From assembly GCA_018268855.1 (NCBI GenBank), contig JAFDVR010000002.1, forward strand, positions 248,001 through 312,000: 64,000 nucleotides of DNA. The letters run 5' to 3'. Source of the DNA: Acidobacteriota bacterium. GTDB lineage: Bacteria > Acidobacteriota > Terriglobia > Terriglobales > Acidobacteriaceae. The notes beneath the pieces were generated by a model. It worked only from the letters and a program-made list of their open reading frames with translations. It did no database searches and was not told the origin of the DNA. This document shows positions 8,338 through 17,435 of this stretch, in pieces. Made by a program: the position numbers and the translations under genes. Position 1 is the first letter of the stretch. Every line of letters begins with the position of its first letter.

Positions 8338-9582
8338 CTATATGGTAGAAGTCACATTTTCAGCGTGCGCATTTCCGAATCGAAAACGTATAGTCGCGAA
8401 CTTTTGCAAGAAATATGCAAAAACCAAAGTTTCCGGAAGCAGATAGCCACTTCCCAAGGGCATAATCACAATTCCCGCAAAAAATAACATCACAATAAAC
8501 AGATCAACACGCCGTTGCCGCTCATTCAGTTTTATGATGCCGCATGTAATATATGCTGCTAATCCATAGAGTAAAGGGAGAATGAACAAAATGAACGGGC
8601 CGAAATCCGCATACTGCACCCCGATCCCAAACGAAGGAGATCCGGTGTCTCCCTCGAACCATGAGGGAAAATAATATTCAGCCAAATGATAAGACCCGAA
8701 GTTCTTTGGCTTATTCGGCATAAGAGCACGAGGAATTCTAGAGTACACCTCCTCTTCGAATGCAATCCTTCCGAGATATGGATATTTGGGCGGTGGACTA
8801 TCGATCACCATAATCGCATTACGTGTGTAATCGGCGTATCCAGCTATGCTCAAGAATAATGGAGCATCATTATCTGCTTTTTTGAATGCCGAAAAAAGTA
8901 AAATCAGAGCGCCCGATAATATGAAAGATATTGTAAGTGCCCGAGATAGCGAGATCGCCTTTCGATTTACATGTACCTGGTAAAGAATATAAACAAGCAG
9001 GAGGGTGACGATTGATCCCTTTGTGCCATGGAAATAAAGGAGAATGGTGCAGATCGAAAAGTAAAATATCGTTCCTATCTTTGTCTTATTTTCCTTGAAG
9101 AGATAAAGAATAAATCCAATGTTGCAGAGAAGAATGGAAACGAAGAAATAGAGCCCGTACCCTGTTCTTGTCTGTACGTAAATTTCACGAGGACTAAACA
9201 AGTACTCTCGAAATTTGATCATCACGGGCAAATAGTCCAGGAAGGAAAGAACCAGACAAATCCATGGGAGAGCACCCAAGCGAAGATTTGTCGTTTTTGT
9301 CCGAAGGAACAGCAGGTTTGGAGCACGAAAGACGCATATACCGATCATCGTTCCAATTGCGATCGCATCGTACGTAAGATAGTAAAAGAGGGTTGCTCCG
9401 ATGGGCGGTGGTGGCCCAAAAAATCGAAAATTAAAATATCCGAGTAGATGGTTGATTAGAAGGCTCGGTCCGAAAAGAAGCGTCGCGAAATGAATCCAGG
9501 TCCCCAGCCGCCAACTGATAAGACAGTAGCATCCTATATAAACCAAAGCGGACAGAAGAATGATTTCCTCATATGAAAACAT
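8338..9582 (-). CDS. O-antigen/exopolysaccharide polymerase-like membrane protein (Wzy type)
   Basis: This 414-residue protein is almost entirely hydrophobic helices, about ten in number, with a large loop around residues 240-320 containing RIAFEEEVYSRIPRALMPNKPK and a PSFGIGVQYADFG segment. This layout fits the oligosaccharide repeat-unit polymerase group, which joins undecaprenyl-linked repeats at the periplasmic face. The gene is visibly richer in A and T than its neighbours, as is common for Wzy genes. Its ATG overlaps the divergent GT9 gene start by 23 bases. No flippase (Wzx) gene is seen nearby. The family call rests on topology and context. Confidence 0.75.
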   Translation of the reverse strand: MFSYEEIILLSALVYIGCYCLISWRLGTWIHFATLLFGPSLLINHLLGYFNFRFFGPPPPIGATLFYYLTYDAIAIGTMIGICVFRAPNLLFLRTKTTNLRLGALPWICLVLSFLDYLPVMIKFREYLFSPREIYVQTRTGYGLYFFVSILLCNIGFILYLFKENKTKIGTIFYFSICTILLYFHGTKGSIVTLLLVYILYQVHVNRKAISLSRALTISFILSGALILLFSAFKKADNDAPLFLSIAGYADYTRNAIMVIDSPPPKYPYLGRIAFEEEVYSRIPRALMPNKPKNFGSYHLAEYYFPSWFEGDTGSPSFGIGVQYADFGPFILFILPLLYGLAAYITCGIIKLNERQRRVDLFIVMLFFAGIVIMPLGSGYLLPETLVFAYFLQKFATIRFRFGNAHAENVTSTI

Positions 9583-10630
9583 CGCACCGCAAGTATACGC
9601 GGGTGGAGAAATCGTATATGGCGCGTTTGCAGGTATGGGAGACCTCTTGTGTGCAGGTCCCGTAATTGCTCATGAACTCCGCCGGGGAACAAGGGTCCAT
9701 CTCATCCTCTTGCCTTCCAGAGGACTGCTTGAATTTACGAAGCTTATTGATTTTGGAGCAAACGACCTTCTGACTCCACACGTCCTGCCGGCGGGAGTCT
9801 CTCCAGCACTTTGGATGGAATTCTTCCATCAAATGCGCTCATTGGACCCGCACCACATCTGGGTATCGCCGCATGCACCTCAAGAGGTTTCCAGTTGGAA
9901 GATACCTATCTTGTTTCGTCTGCTGAAATCCTTATTCTGGTCAAAGGGCCGTGTTGTTGGAGCAACAACGGAACGTGGTGCTCTGGCTCTGAATGATGCT
10001 ATCGAGATTGATCGAACACTTCCTTATGCCCGTCGAGAATGGGAAGCATATAGAAAGGCTTTCCATGGTCTTCCAGAGGATTCTCAGCCAATCGCTTTCG
10101 TCCCTGAGATCATGCAAATTTGTAATCTTTCATCGCAGTTCGACCTTGTGATTCATCCAGGAGCTACAGCCGCTAGCCGGAAATGGGCTGTGGAGAATTA
10201 CGTCAAACTGCTGCAGATATTGCCGTCCTCGCTCAGGATTTGCGTAGTGGGGGTCCCTCAGGATATCGCTGACGTAAAAGCTGTAATGCATGCTGGCAGA
10301 GACATTGAGTATAGATCGGGAAGCTTAAAGGATGCTCTCAAAACAATCGCTTCGACGCGATTGCTGCTTTCCATGGATAGTGGAACGGTTCACTTCGCCG
10401 GAGTGCTAAAGGTCCCAGTTGTGGCGCTGTTTGGGAAAACGGATCCGGCCAAGGTCGTGGAATCCAGGGAAGGTCTGTTTCCAATCTATCGAAAAGTAGT
10501 GCCCTGCCAGCCATGCGGCTCTGTGGAATGCACACAATCGCGTCTATTCTGCATGGAAGCGATCACAGCTGAAATGGTGGCGAGAGAGGTTCTGGTGCGC
10601 CTTTCTCAAATTGAGAAACAAGTACCCTGA
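9560..10630 (+). CDS. Glycosyltransferase family 9 (heptosyltransferase-like)
   Basis: The 356-residue product has the GT-B layout of ADP-heptose:LPS heptosyltransferases. The N-terminal domain has GAFAGMGDLLCAGPVI. The C-terminal donor site includes VIHPGATAASRKWA (residues 197-210), SMDSGTVHFAGVL (271-283) and ALFGKTDPAKV (289-299). A four-cysteine cluster follows (residues 316, 319, 324, 331), similar to other GT9 members that end in a CxxC-rich segment. It probably transfers a heptose or related sugar during polysaccharide or LPS core assembly. It is divergent from, and overlaps, the polymerase gene, and is followed by the export protein gene. Confidence 0.87.
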   Translation: MISSYENIAPQVYAGGEIVYGAFAGMGDLLCAGPVIAHELRRGTRVHLILLPSRGLLEFTKLIDFGANDLLTPHVLPAGVSPALWMEFFHQMRSLDPHHIWVSPHAPQEVSSWKIPILFRLLKSLFWSKGRVVGATTERGALALNDAIEIDRTLPYARREWEAYRKAFHGLPEDSQPIAFVPEIMQICNLSSQFDLVIHPGATAASRKWAVENYVKLLQILPSSLRICVVGVPQDIADVKAVMHAGRDIEYRSGSLKDALKTIASTRLLLSMDSGTVHFAGVLKVPVVALFGKTDPAKVVESREGLFPIYRKVVPCQPCGSVECTQSRLFCMEAITAEMVAREVLVRLSQIEKQVP

Positions 10631-10683
10631 TATCGGAAGAAAGCATGCACAGACGTGCCGCAGACATGTTGCCTCTATTCCCT

Positions 10684-10712
10684 TTTGATCCCTTTCTTTA
10701 TCCTTATATAGT
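10684..10712 (+). promoter_or_regulatory. Possible promoter of the SLBB export gene
   Basis: TTTGAT or TTGATC (10684-10690) and TATAGT (10707-10712) are spaced 16-17 bases apart. The predicted start point falls one or two bases before the ATG at 10721, which would give an essentially leaderless transcript. No Shine-Dalgarno sequence is seen before this ATG, which agrees with that reading. Prediction from consensus only. Confidence 0.4.
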
Positions 10713-10720
10713 AGAGACCT

Positions 10721-13108
10721 ATGCATAGCCGCATTTTACGGATAAGCCTTCTGTTGCTCCTTCCCCTTTGGGCAGAAGGATCCCTGACGAAAGAGATTTC
10801 AGCGCAAGATGCGGCGCCAGCACCTGTCGCTCCTCAGGGGCCCGCAACTTCATTAGGCACGACAAGTCCGTCTGTTATCTCTCCTACCTCTCCGCAATCC
10901 TCCGCAGCTTCTTTGCAGCCATCTACTCCTTCAAGTGAAGATGAGAAACAGGAAGGTCAAACGGCGAAACCTCCAGCGGCTACTGGAGTTGGAACGGAGA
11001 TTCCACCGGCTCCTCCGACCGATTTTCAACTTCTTGTACAGGCCTCCACAGGGACGCTGCTTCCCATTTTTGGCGCTGATCTGTTCCGCAATGTTCCAAG
11101 TACTTTTGCTCCTGTAGATAATGTGCCGGTCACCCCTCAATATGTAATCGGACCTGGTGATGAAGTCGTTCTGCAGGTGTGGGGGCAAGTCCGGTTCCGC
11201 GGTCGATATGTGGTTGACCGTAGCGGAAACATTGCAATCCCTGATGTGGGGAGCATCCATGTTGCTGGCCTGCCCTACGAGAAATTGCAGGGGTATCTCC
11301 AGTCGGAGCTTCAACGTGTTTACCGCAACTTTGACATGACTGTGAATTTGGGTCAGCTTCGTTCGATTCAGATCTTCATGGTAGGCAATGTTGTGAGACC
11401 TGGCAGCTTTACCGTCAGTTCTCTTAGTACACTCGTCAACGCACTCTTTGCCTCCGGAGGACCTTCTTCTACTGGATCATTACGCCATATTTTGCTCAAA
11501 CGGAGCGGAGAAGTCGTCCGCGATTTCGATCTTTACGATCTTTTGCTTAAGGGAGACAAGTCCGCAGACGCACCTTTATTGCCCGGCGACGTGATCTATG
11601 TCCCACCTGTCGGTCCACAGGTCGCGGTAGCAGGAAGCGTTCTGAATCCGGCAATCTATGAACTTAGAGGTGAAACTACCGTTCAGCAGGTAATGACGCT
11701 GGCCGGTGGACCTACGGTGACAGCATCGGAGGGTAGTGTTCGAATTGAGAGGATCGAAAACCACAAAGAACGAAGCGTACTGACGGTAAATTACGGTAAG
11801 GAAGCTGAAGCGCCAGTACACTCCGGAGACATCTTAATTTTCTCGAAAATTCTGGATCGCTTTAGAAACGCAGTAACACTCCGCGGCAACGTACAGAACC
11901 CTGGGCGTTACGTATGGCATCCGGGTATGCGTATCTCCGATCTGATTCCGGAAAAAGACGCACTTCTCACAAAAGACTATTACCGGACACACAATCTTCT
12001 TGGAATTGTTAGCGGTACTGACTATCAGCAGCCGCAGGAAGGCAATCTTTCTGTCTCGACCAAATCGACAAAATCGGAAGAGAGTGAAACTGGTAATCAA
12101 AAAGCTTCCGCAGCGATTACGTCCGCGCCTCCTGCGGATGGATTCCAGCCTAAGAATGATGTCCTGTTAAGTGCCGCAGACATTAACTGGAACTATGCCG
12201 TCATTGAGCGGTTGAACACGAATGATCTAACGACGTCTCTGATTCCCTTCAATTTAGGTGAGGCAATTCTGGACCGGAACCCCGCAGCCAATCTTGAGCT
12301 GCAGCCGGGAGACATCGTCACCATCTTCTCTAAGGCTGATATAGCAGTTCCTCAGAGTCAGAGAAGCCGATACGTGCGCCTGGAAGGTGAGTTCATAGCC
12401 TCTGGTGTTTATAGCGTTCTTCCAGGTGAGACACTGCGCAGTCTGGTGCACAGGGCAGGCGGACTCACTTCAGATGCGTATCTCTTCGGGGCGGAGTTCC
12501 GTAGAGAATCCACACGTAAATTGCAGCAGCAGCGCATCAAGGAATATGCGGATGAGATGGAATCTCAACTATTGCAATCCCAGGTAGCCACGCAGACCGC
12601 TGGCAACGTTCAAAACATCGTCTTTTCCCCCGCCGCTCTTCAACGACTACGCACGCTGCGCGCTACAGGCCGGATTGTTCTTGGTTTGACACCTTGGTCA
12701 GCCGGAGAAGGAGAGATTCCTGATATCCCTCTGGAGGACGGTGACCGGTTTGTTGTGCCTCGGAGACCTTCGACTGTAGCCGTGATGGGATCCGTGTATA
12801 ACAGCTCAAGTTTTCTTTATAGAACTCATACAAATGTTTCCACGTATCTTCATCTCGCCGGAGGTTCTACCCGCCAAGGCGATGAAAAGCGGGCATTTAT
12901 TATTCGGGCCGATGGTTCTGTCGTTAGCCATCAATTTTATTCAGGATGGCATGGCAAGAGCTTCGGATCAGTCGCAATTTACCCAGGTGACACAATCGTT
13001 ATGCCGCCGAAGATTTCGGTACGAGACCCATTCCGCGTGATGCTGGATATCGCTCAGATTGTGGGTCAGTTCGGTTTGGGAGCCGCTGCTGTCAACGTTT
13101 TGAAATAG
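10721..13108 (+). CDS. SLBB-domain polysaccharide export protein (Wza-like)
   Basis: The 795-residue protein forms the outer-membrane or periplasmic export channel for capsule or exopolysaccharide. A signal peptide (MHSRILRISLLLLLPLWAEG) is followed by a Pro/Ser/Thr-rich linker to about residue 95. The Poly_export domain (VIGPGDEVVLQVWGQV, then VDRSGNIAIPDVG) comes next. After it come several SLBB-type units marked by VRPGSFTVSSLSTLVNAL, VLNPAIYELRG, VQNPGRYVWHPGMRISDL, GVYSVLPGETLRSLV and VYNSSSFLYR. The protein is about twice the length of E. coli Wza because of the extra SLBB copies. The Wzz-like gene follows 9 bases later. Confidence 0.9.
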   Translation: MHSRILRISLLLLLPLWAEGSLTKEISAQDAAPAPVAPQGPATSLGTTSPSVISPTSPQSSAASLQPSTPSSEDEKQEGQTAKPPAATGVGTEIPPAPPTDFQLLVQASTGTLLPIFGADLFRNVPSTFAPVDNVPVTPQYVIGPGDEVVLQVWGQVRFRGRYVVDRSGNIAIPDVGSIHVAGLPYEKLQGYLQSELQRVYRNFDMTVNLGQLRSIQIFMVGNVVRPGSFTVSSLSTLVNALFASGGPSSTGSLRHILLKRSGEVVRDFDLYDLLLKGDKSADAPLLPGDVIYVPPVGPQVAVAGSVLNPAIYELRGETTVQQVMTLAGGPTVTASEGSVRIERIENHKERSVLTVNYGKEAEAPVHSGDILIFSKILDRFRNAVTLRGNVQNPGRYVWHPGMRISDLIPEKDALLTKDYYRTHNLLGIVSGTDYQQPQEGNLSVSTKSTKSEESETGNQKASAAITSAPPADGFQPKNDVLLSAADINWNYAVIERLNTNDLTTSLIPFNLGEAILDRNPAANLELQPGDIVTIFSKADIAVPQSQRSRYVRLEGEFIASGVYSVLPGETLRSLVHRAGGLTSDAYLFGAEFRRESTRKLQQQRIKEYADEMESQLLQSQVATQTAGNVQNIVFSPAALQRLRTLRATGRIVLGLTPWSAGEGEIPDIPLEDGDRFVVPRRPSTVAVMGSVYNSSSFLYRTHTNVSTYLHLAGGSTRQGDEKRAFIIRADGSVVSHQFYSGWHGKSFGSVAIYPGDTIVMPPKISVRDPFRVMLDIAQIVGQFGLGAAAVNVLK

Positions 13109-13117
13109 CTGGCTAAT

Positions 13118-14275
13118 ATGGAGCAACATTTGAGTGAAGCGATAGAAAGCAGGGTGGACGGTCCCCAGATCGATCTGGCCGAAGTGCTCCGGTTGCTGAT
13201 CAAGCGACGCAAGATCATTCTGCGTGCTGCTGTGGCCGGCTTGCTGGTGGCAGCGGTCATCGCTTTCGTAATGAAGCCGTTCTATCGGGCTACTGCTCTC
13301 CTGATCCCTCCAACAGCAAGTGCTGGTTCGAATATGGCAGCTCTTGCGAGCCAATTAGGTGCCCTCGGCATTTCTGCGCCTTCAATCAAATCTCCCGGTG
13401 ATCTATATGTCGGAGTTATGAAAAGCCACTCCGTGCTCTCCAGCATCGTAGATCGCTATCACCTCAAAGATGTGTACAAGACGAAAAAAGAGAGTGCCGC
13501 GGAGAGAACTCTTCTGGACAACACAGACTTTGTAGTAGGTCAGAAGGATTCGATCATAACGTTGTCCGTAACAGACCACGATCCTGCTCGTGCCCGCGAT
13601 TTGGCGAATGCATACCTTGATGAGTTGCGAAAGGCCAATGGCCGGCTGGCACTTACATCTGCTTCTCAGCGGCGACTCTTCTTTGAAGAGCAACTGGAAA
13701 AAGAGAAGAATGCTCTGGAAAACGCTGAGGTGGAGCTGAAAAAGGTGCAGGAGGCGAGCGGCCTGGTCGTTCCCGCTGGCCAAATGAATGCGGAGGTTAT
13801 GGCGAGTACTCAGCTCCGTGCGGAAATTGCATCCCGGCAAGTCGAACTTGCAGCTTTACGGCAATCCGCAACTGCTGAGAATCCAGAAGTCGTTCGTCTA
13901 CAAGCTGCTATAGCAAGTCTGCAGGGACAGCTCGCTGCAATGCAGAATGGAAACACCTCCGCTCCAGGACATGTTCCTTTTTCACGTGTTCCTCAAGCAG
14001 AGATCGAGTATCTGCGTAAGGAGCGCGAGGTGAAATATCACGAGTCGCTCATGCAGATGCTGGCTAAACAGTATGAGTCTGCTCATCTGGAAGAAGCCCA
14101 GGAAGAACCGCTCCTCCAAATTCTCGACCGTGCATCTCTGCCTGACACAAAAGCTGGACCGCATAGAACTTACATCATGCTCTTCGGATTAGTATTGGGA
14201 GCAATTGCCGGAATGTTCTGGGTTTTGTTCCGCGGATACTTTCCTAAGGTCAAAGCGATACTGACACCGCGTTGA
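13118..14275 (+). CDS. Wzz/GumC-type chain-length determinant
   Basis: This 385-residue polysaccharide co-polymerase has the family architecture. A cytoplasmic start (IDLAEVLRLLIKRRKIIL) leads into a first membrane helix (about 36-52), then a Wzz domain (FYRATALLIPPTA). Long heptad-rich helices occur around residues 185-270 and 295-335, and a second membrane helix (about 350-368) lies near the C-terminus. No Walker kinase motif follows, so it is not a fused tyrosine autokinase. It sets polymer length with the Wzy protein and hands product to the SLBB protein encoded 9 bases upstream. Confidence 0.88.
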   Translation: MEQHLSEAIESRVDGPQIDLAEVLRLLIKRRKIILRAAVAGLLVAAVIAFVMKPFYRATALLIPPTASAGSNMAALASQLGALGISAPSIKSPGDLYVGVMKSHSVLSSIVDRYHLKDVYKTKKESAAERTLLDNTDFVVGQKDSIITLSVTDHDPARARDLANAYLDELRKANGRLALTSASQRRLFFEEQLEKEKNALENAEVELKKVQEASGLVVPAGQMNAEVMASTQLRAEIASRQVELAALRQSATAENPEVVRLQAAIASLQGQLAAMQNGNTSAPGHVPFSRVPQAEIEYLRKEREVKYHESLMQMLAKQYESAHLEEAQEEPLLQILDRASLPDTKAGPHRTYIMLFGLVLGAIAGMFWVLFRGYFPKVKAILTPR

Positions 14276-14319
14276 GCAGAGTTAAAGCATCCCAACGGTC
14301 TATTTTACGCGGATGGAGC

Positions 14320-15750
14320 TTACTGGTTTTCGATCGCCTGTGCCACGGTGAGGAGTTTCGCCTCCTGAAAATGCCCAGCCAAAACCTGCACGCCGATAGG
14401 AAGCCCGTCTTTCGTCTCACCTGCGGGTACGCTAATACCACAGATACCGGCCAGAGAGGCGCCGACAGTATAAATGTCTGCCAGATACATCGAAACCGGA
14501 TCGTCCGTCTTTTCGCCAAGTTTCCATGGTGGTGTAGGTGTCATAGGAGTTACGATCGCATCCACGTCACTAAAGGCGGCCATAAAGTCACGCGCAAGCA
14601 AGGTGCGCACCTGCTGGGCTTTGCGGTAATACGCGTCGTAATATCCGGAAGATAGAGAGTAAGTGCCGAGTAGGATGCGGCGTTTGACCTCAGGGCCAAA
14701 TCCCTCATCACGACTCTCGCGATAGAGGGCAGCAAGGTTCTTTGCCTCGGCTGTGCGATGGCCGAAACGCACGCCATCAAAGCGTGAGAGATTGCTGCTC
14801 GCCTCGGCAGTTGCCAGAACGTAATACGTCGGAACGGCATACTTCGTATGCGGCAGTGAAATCTCGTGAACTGTGCATCCGTGGGCTTTCAGTTTCTCAA
14901 TGGCGTTATCCACTGCTGCACGGATCTCCGGATCGAGTCCTTCACCGAGGTATTCCTTGGGAACGCCAATGCGCATACCTGCAACACTGCGCGACATTGC
15001 GTCTACATAGTCGTCGCAAGGGGTTTTATCGGCAGTGGCATCCATCACATCTGGGCCCGCCATCACGTTTAGCATAGTGGCGACATCCTGCACAGAGCGG
15101 CCAATCGGGCCTACGCGATCAAGAGACGAAGCAAATGCGATGAGACCATAACGCGAGATGCGGCCATAGGTAGGAAGCAGGCCGGTAACACCGCAAAAAG
15201 CAGCGGGTTGACGAACCGACCCGCCGGTATCGGTACCCAACGATGCAACGCAGAAACCCGTAGCTACGGCCGCCGCTGATCCGCCAGAAGAACCACCCGG
15301 CACGCGATCCAATGCGCGAGGATTTCGCACGATACCATAGGCTGAGTTCTCATTCGATCCACCCATGGCGAATTCGTCGCAATTGAGCTTCGCAATAATA
15401 ACTGCGCCCGCCTCCTCCAGCTTGCGAACGGCTGTGGCATCGTATGGAGGCTGATATCCCTTGAGAATTTTAGAGGCAGCGGTCGAAGGCGTGCCCTTTA
15501 CGGTTAGCACGTCTTTAATGCCAACAGGAACGCCTGCAAGTGGCGGCAGTGGATCGCCAGTTTTTGCAAGTAAATCGATAAATGATGCCTGCCTGAGCGC
15601 TCGCTCTTCTGTTGTAGCTAGAACAGAATTGATTGTGCCGTCTTCGGCAAGGATGCGGGCCAGGTGCGCCTCGGCGAGGGCAGTAGCTGTTGTCTCTCCG
15701 CGCTGGATGGCCGCGCGTGTACTCTCAATGGTCAGTGTGTTCAGGTCCAT
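14320..15750 (-). CDS. gatA: Glutamyl-tRNA(Gln)/aspartyl-tRNA(Asn) amidotransferase subunit A
   Basis: GatA supplies ammonia from glutamine so that the GatCAB complex converts Glu-tRNA(Gln) (or Asp-tRNA(Asn)) to the correct amide form. The 476-residue product has the amidase-signature triad at the standard positions: Lys79 (GVPVGIKD), Ser154 (PGGSSGGS) and Ser178 (GTDTGGSVR). It lies 25 bases downstream of gatC. No gatB is present in the window. Its 3' end converges with the Wzz-like gene, with only 44 bases between. Confidence 0.97.
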   Translation of the reverse strand: MDLNTLTIESTRAAIQRGETTATALAEAHLARILAEDGTINSVLATTEERALRQASFIDLLAKTGDPLPPLAGVPVGIKDVLTVKGTPSTAASKILKGYQPPYDATAVRKLEEAGAVIIAKLNCDEFAMGGSNENSAYGIVRNPRALDRVPGGSSGGSAAAVATGFCVASLGTDTGGSVRQPAAFCGVTGLLPTYGRISRYGLIAFASSLDRVGPIGRSVQDVATMLNVMAGPDVMDATADKTPCDDYVDAMSRSVAGMRIGVPKEYLGEGLDPEIRAAVDNAIEKLKAHGCTVHEISLPHTKYAVPTYYVLATAEASSNLSRFDGVRFGHRTAEAKNLAALYRESRDEGFGPEVKRRILLGTYSLSSGYYDAYYRKAQQVRTLLARDFMAAFSDVDAIVTPMTPTPPWKLGEKTDDPVSMYLADIYTVGASLAGICGISVPAGETKDGLPIGVQVLAGHFQEAKLLTVAQAIENQ

Positions 15751-15775
15751 TCGTCTCTTCAGTCCATTGGCGCGG

Positions 15776-16105
15776 TTAGCGCTCGATCACTTTGGGTACT
15801 TTGAAGAAGCGTCCGTCCGTCTCGGGCGCTTCATCCATTACCAATTCGCGATTCAGGGATTCGCGGCGGATGTCTTCACGCAGCCACGCAGAGGTGGGCG
15901 TTTCTGTAAGCAACTCGGAAACCTGCGCCAGAGGAGGAACGTCAGAAGTGTTCAATTCATTCAATTCTGCGATATAGCTAAGAATTGAGTTGAGATCGCG
16001 TTGCATCTGCGCCTGCTCTTTGGTGGTTAGTTCCAGATTGGCGAGTGTGGCCACATGGCGCACCTCATCTTCTGAGACCATCTGTTTCTTCTGCATATCT
16101 GTCAT
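15776..16105 (-). CDS. gatC: Glutamyl-tRNA(Gln) amidotransferase subunit C
   Basis: The 109-residue GatC stabilises GatA on GatB. It shows the family pattern VRHVATLANLELTxxE, then LNSILSYIAELNELNTSDVPPL, and ends with FFKVPKVIER. Its ATG overlaps the stop of the DUF721 gene (ATGA), and gatA follows. The arrangement GT2, DUF721, gatC, gatA suggests one transcript. Confidence 0.95.
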   Translation of the reverse strand: MTDMQKKQMVSEDEVRHVATLANLELTTKEQAQMQRDLNSILSYIAELNELNTSDVPPLAQVSELLTETPTSAWLREDIRRESLNRELVMDEAPETDGRFFKVPKVIER

Positions 16106-16380
16106 GGCTTCTGTTCAAAGTGTAAAGCCGTCAGGGGAACCTTTGCGACATCGGTCAGCATGATTCGCAGCCTTTCTTCCATAGGGCGCAGTTGAGCCAG
16201 CCACTGCGGGGTCTCTACCTGGATCGTGCATACGCCCTTGTCCAGAGCCGAAACAGCACTGCGCGCCGCGATGGAAGAGCCGGCCGCAACCGGCCATGCC
16301 ATCGCTAATCGCTCAAGCGGAGGCAGAGATTGCAGAGAATGGGCCAGTTCTCCTCGCAGCAGATCGCGCATGGATTCCAT
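16102..16380 (-). CDS. DUF721 (DciA-like) protein
   Basis: The protein has the DUF721 pattern: MESMRDLLRGELA, then a central LAMAWPVAAGSSIAARSAV segment, and LDKGVCTIQVETPQWLAQL. This fold includes the bacterial helicase operator DciA, although many DUF721 proteins are uncharacterised. The ATG at 16380 shares its A with the GT2 stop (TGATG), giving a 92-residue product. An in-frame start at 16470 would add 30 residues and overlap the GT2 gene by 91 bases. The coupled start is preferred. Confidence 0.75.
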   Translation of the reverse strand: MESMRDLLRGELAHSLQSLPPLERLAMAWPVAAGSSIAARSAVSALDKGVCTIQVETPQWLAQLRPMEERLRIMLTDVAKVPLTALHFEQKP

Positions 16381-17348
16381 CAGTCTTCCCGAGTCGTTTG
16401 AGTGGAAGACAGCTTTTTCCAGAAGCCGCGGTTCATACTCAATCTGAGGCGGAGAGAGAATGGCAGCCACGTGACCCTGCCCACACGATACCCGACGAAC
16501 TTCATCGCTGTTCTGAGGAGGGTGCCAGGGACCTGTAGCGGACGCCGTTTGCCAATATAAGCAAGCTCCGCACGGACGAACCTCAGCCCCTCGCTGCCTG
16601 GCGTTCCAAAGGTCTCCAATAGCCAGGGTTCTCTGGAGTGAAAAGCGCCCACATCAAAGTAGCGCCGGAATTCCATGCTGACGGGGTAATCATGCGAATG
16701 GTACACAGTAGCTTCTGCCACATACGCACTCTTATAGCCGGCCAGATGGAAGCGCGCTGTCACGATCGCATCCTCCCCAAAGAGGGTGTGGGATGGAAAG
16801 CCCCCGATGCTCATCAGCGCTTCTCGTCGATAGCAGGCAAATGAGTCTGATGCGAAGATGGAGCGGAATCCCAGCGTCTGTACACTTTCGAGATCGCGGA
16901 CCTGCGAGACTGCAGGATAGTTGTGTAGACGTGCGAAAGCCTCTCGAGGCGTAGCTCCGGGATGCGGCAACTGGCGCCCGTATGCAGATGCCACCTGTGA
17001 GTCGTCGAAAGCAGCAAGGAGCCGCCGCGCTGAGGCCGCCTCTGTGAGAACAGCATCTTGGGTGAGATAAATGAGGAATTCAGCCTCCGGCAGAAGATCG
17101 GCACCGATTTGACGAGTTCCACCATGATCGTAATTTTTACGAAGTATGGAATGAATACGGTATCCGGCAGACTGGGCCAGTGCGACTGTGTCGTCCTCAG
17201 ATTCAGAATCAATGATCAGCACATGACCGGAACCCAATCCAAGGTCATCCAGATTGCTTCGGAGCGCTTCCCCAAAACGCACCCAGCCGCGCCCGGCATT
17301 TAGAGTAGGAACGACAAAAAATATACGGGAGAAATCGGGCATAATCAT
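16380..17348 (-). CDS. Glycosyltransferase family 2 (rhamnosyltransferase-like)
   Basis: The GT-A fold is seen from FVVPTLNAGRGWVRFGEAL at the N-terminus, LIIDSESEDDTVALA at the nucleotide site, and LIYLTQDAVLTEA as the DxD-equivalent strand. The acceptor-side motif GGFPSHTLFGEDAIVTARF follows. This resembles rhamnosyl- and galactosyl-type GT2 enzymes of polysaccharide assembly. ATG 17348 or 17342 begins the domain directly; an upstream in-frame ATG at 17381 adds non-conserved residues. It follows the initiating sugar transferase gene and is coupled by TGATG to the DUF721 gene. The availability of dTDP-rhamnose genes at the left edge fits a rhamnosyl donor, but this is inference. Confidence 0.85.
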   Translation of the reverse strand: MIMPDFSRIFFVVPTLNAGRGWVRFGEALRSNLDDLGLGSGHVLIIDSESEDDTVALAQSAGYRIHSILRKNYDHGGTRQIGADLLPEAEFLIYLTQDAVLTEAASARRLLAAFDDSQVASAYGRQLPHPGATPREAFARLHNYPAVSQVRDLESVQTLGFRSIFASDSFACYRREALMSIGGFPSHTLFGEDAIVTARFHLAGYKSAYVAEATVYHSHDYPVSMEFRRYFDVGAFHSREPWLLETFGTPGSEGLRFVRAELAYIGKRRPLQVPGTLLRTAMKFVGYRVGRVTWLPFSLRLRLSMNRGFWKKLSSTQTTRED

Positions 17349-17435
17349 TCCGCGCGAAGTAAAACAGACAGCCGACGGCACTCATCCTTGTGAATGGTCA
17401 ACCACTATTTTATCTGTATAGAGTTGCCGGACGGA

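Noticed and set aside
9028..9447. Plus-strand frame of 139 codons inside the polymerase gene
   Set aside because: Polar, lysine-rich antisense frame of a membrane protein; no family signal.
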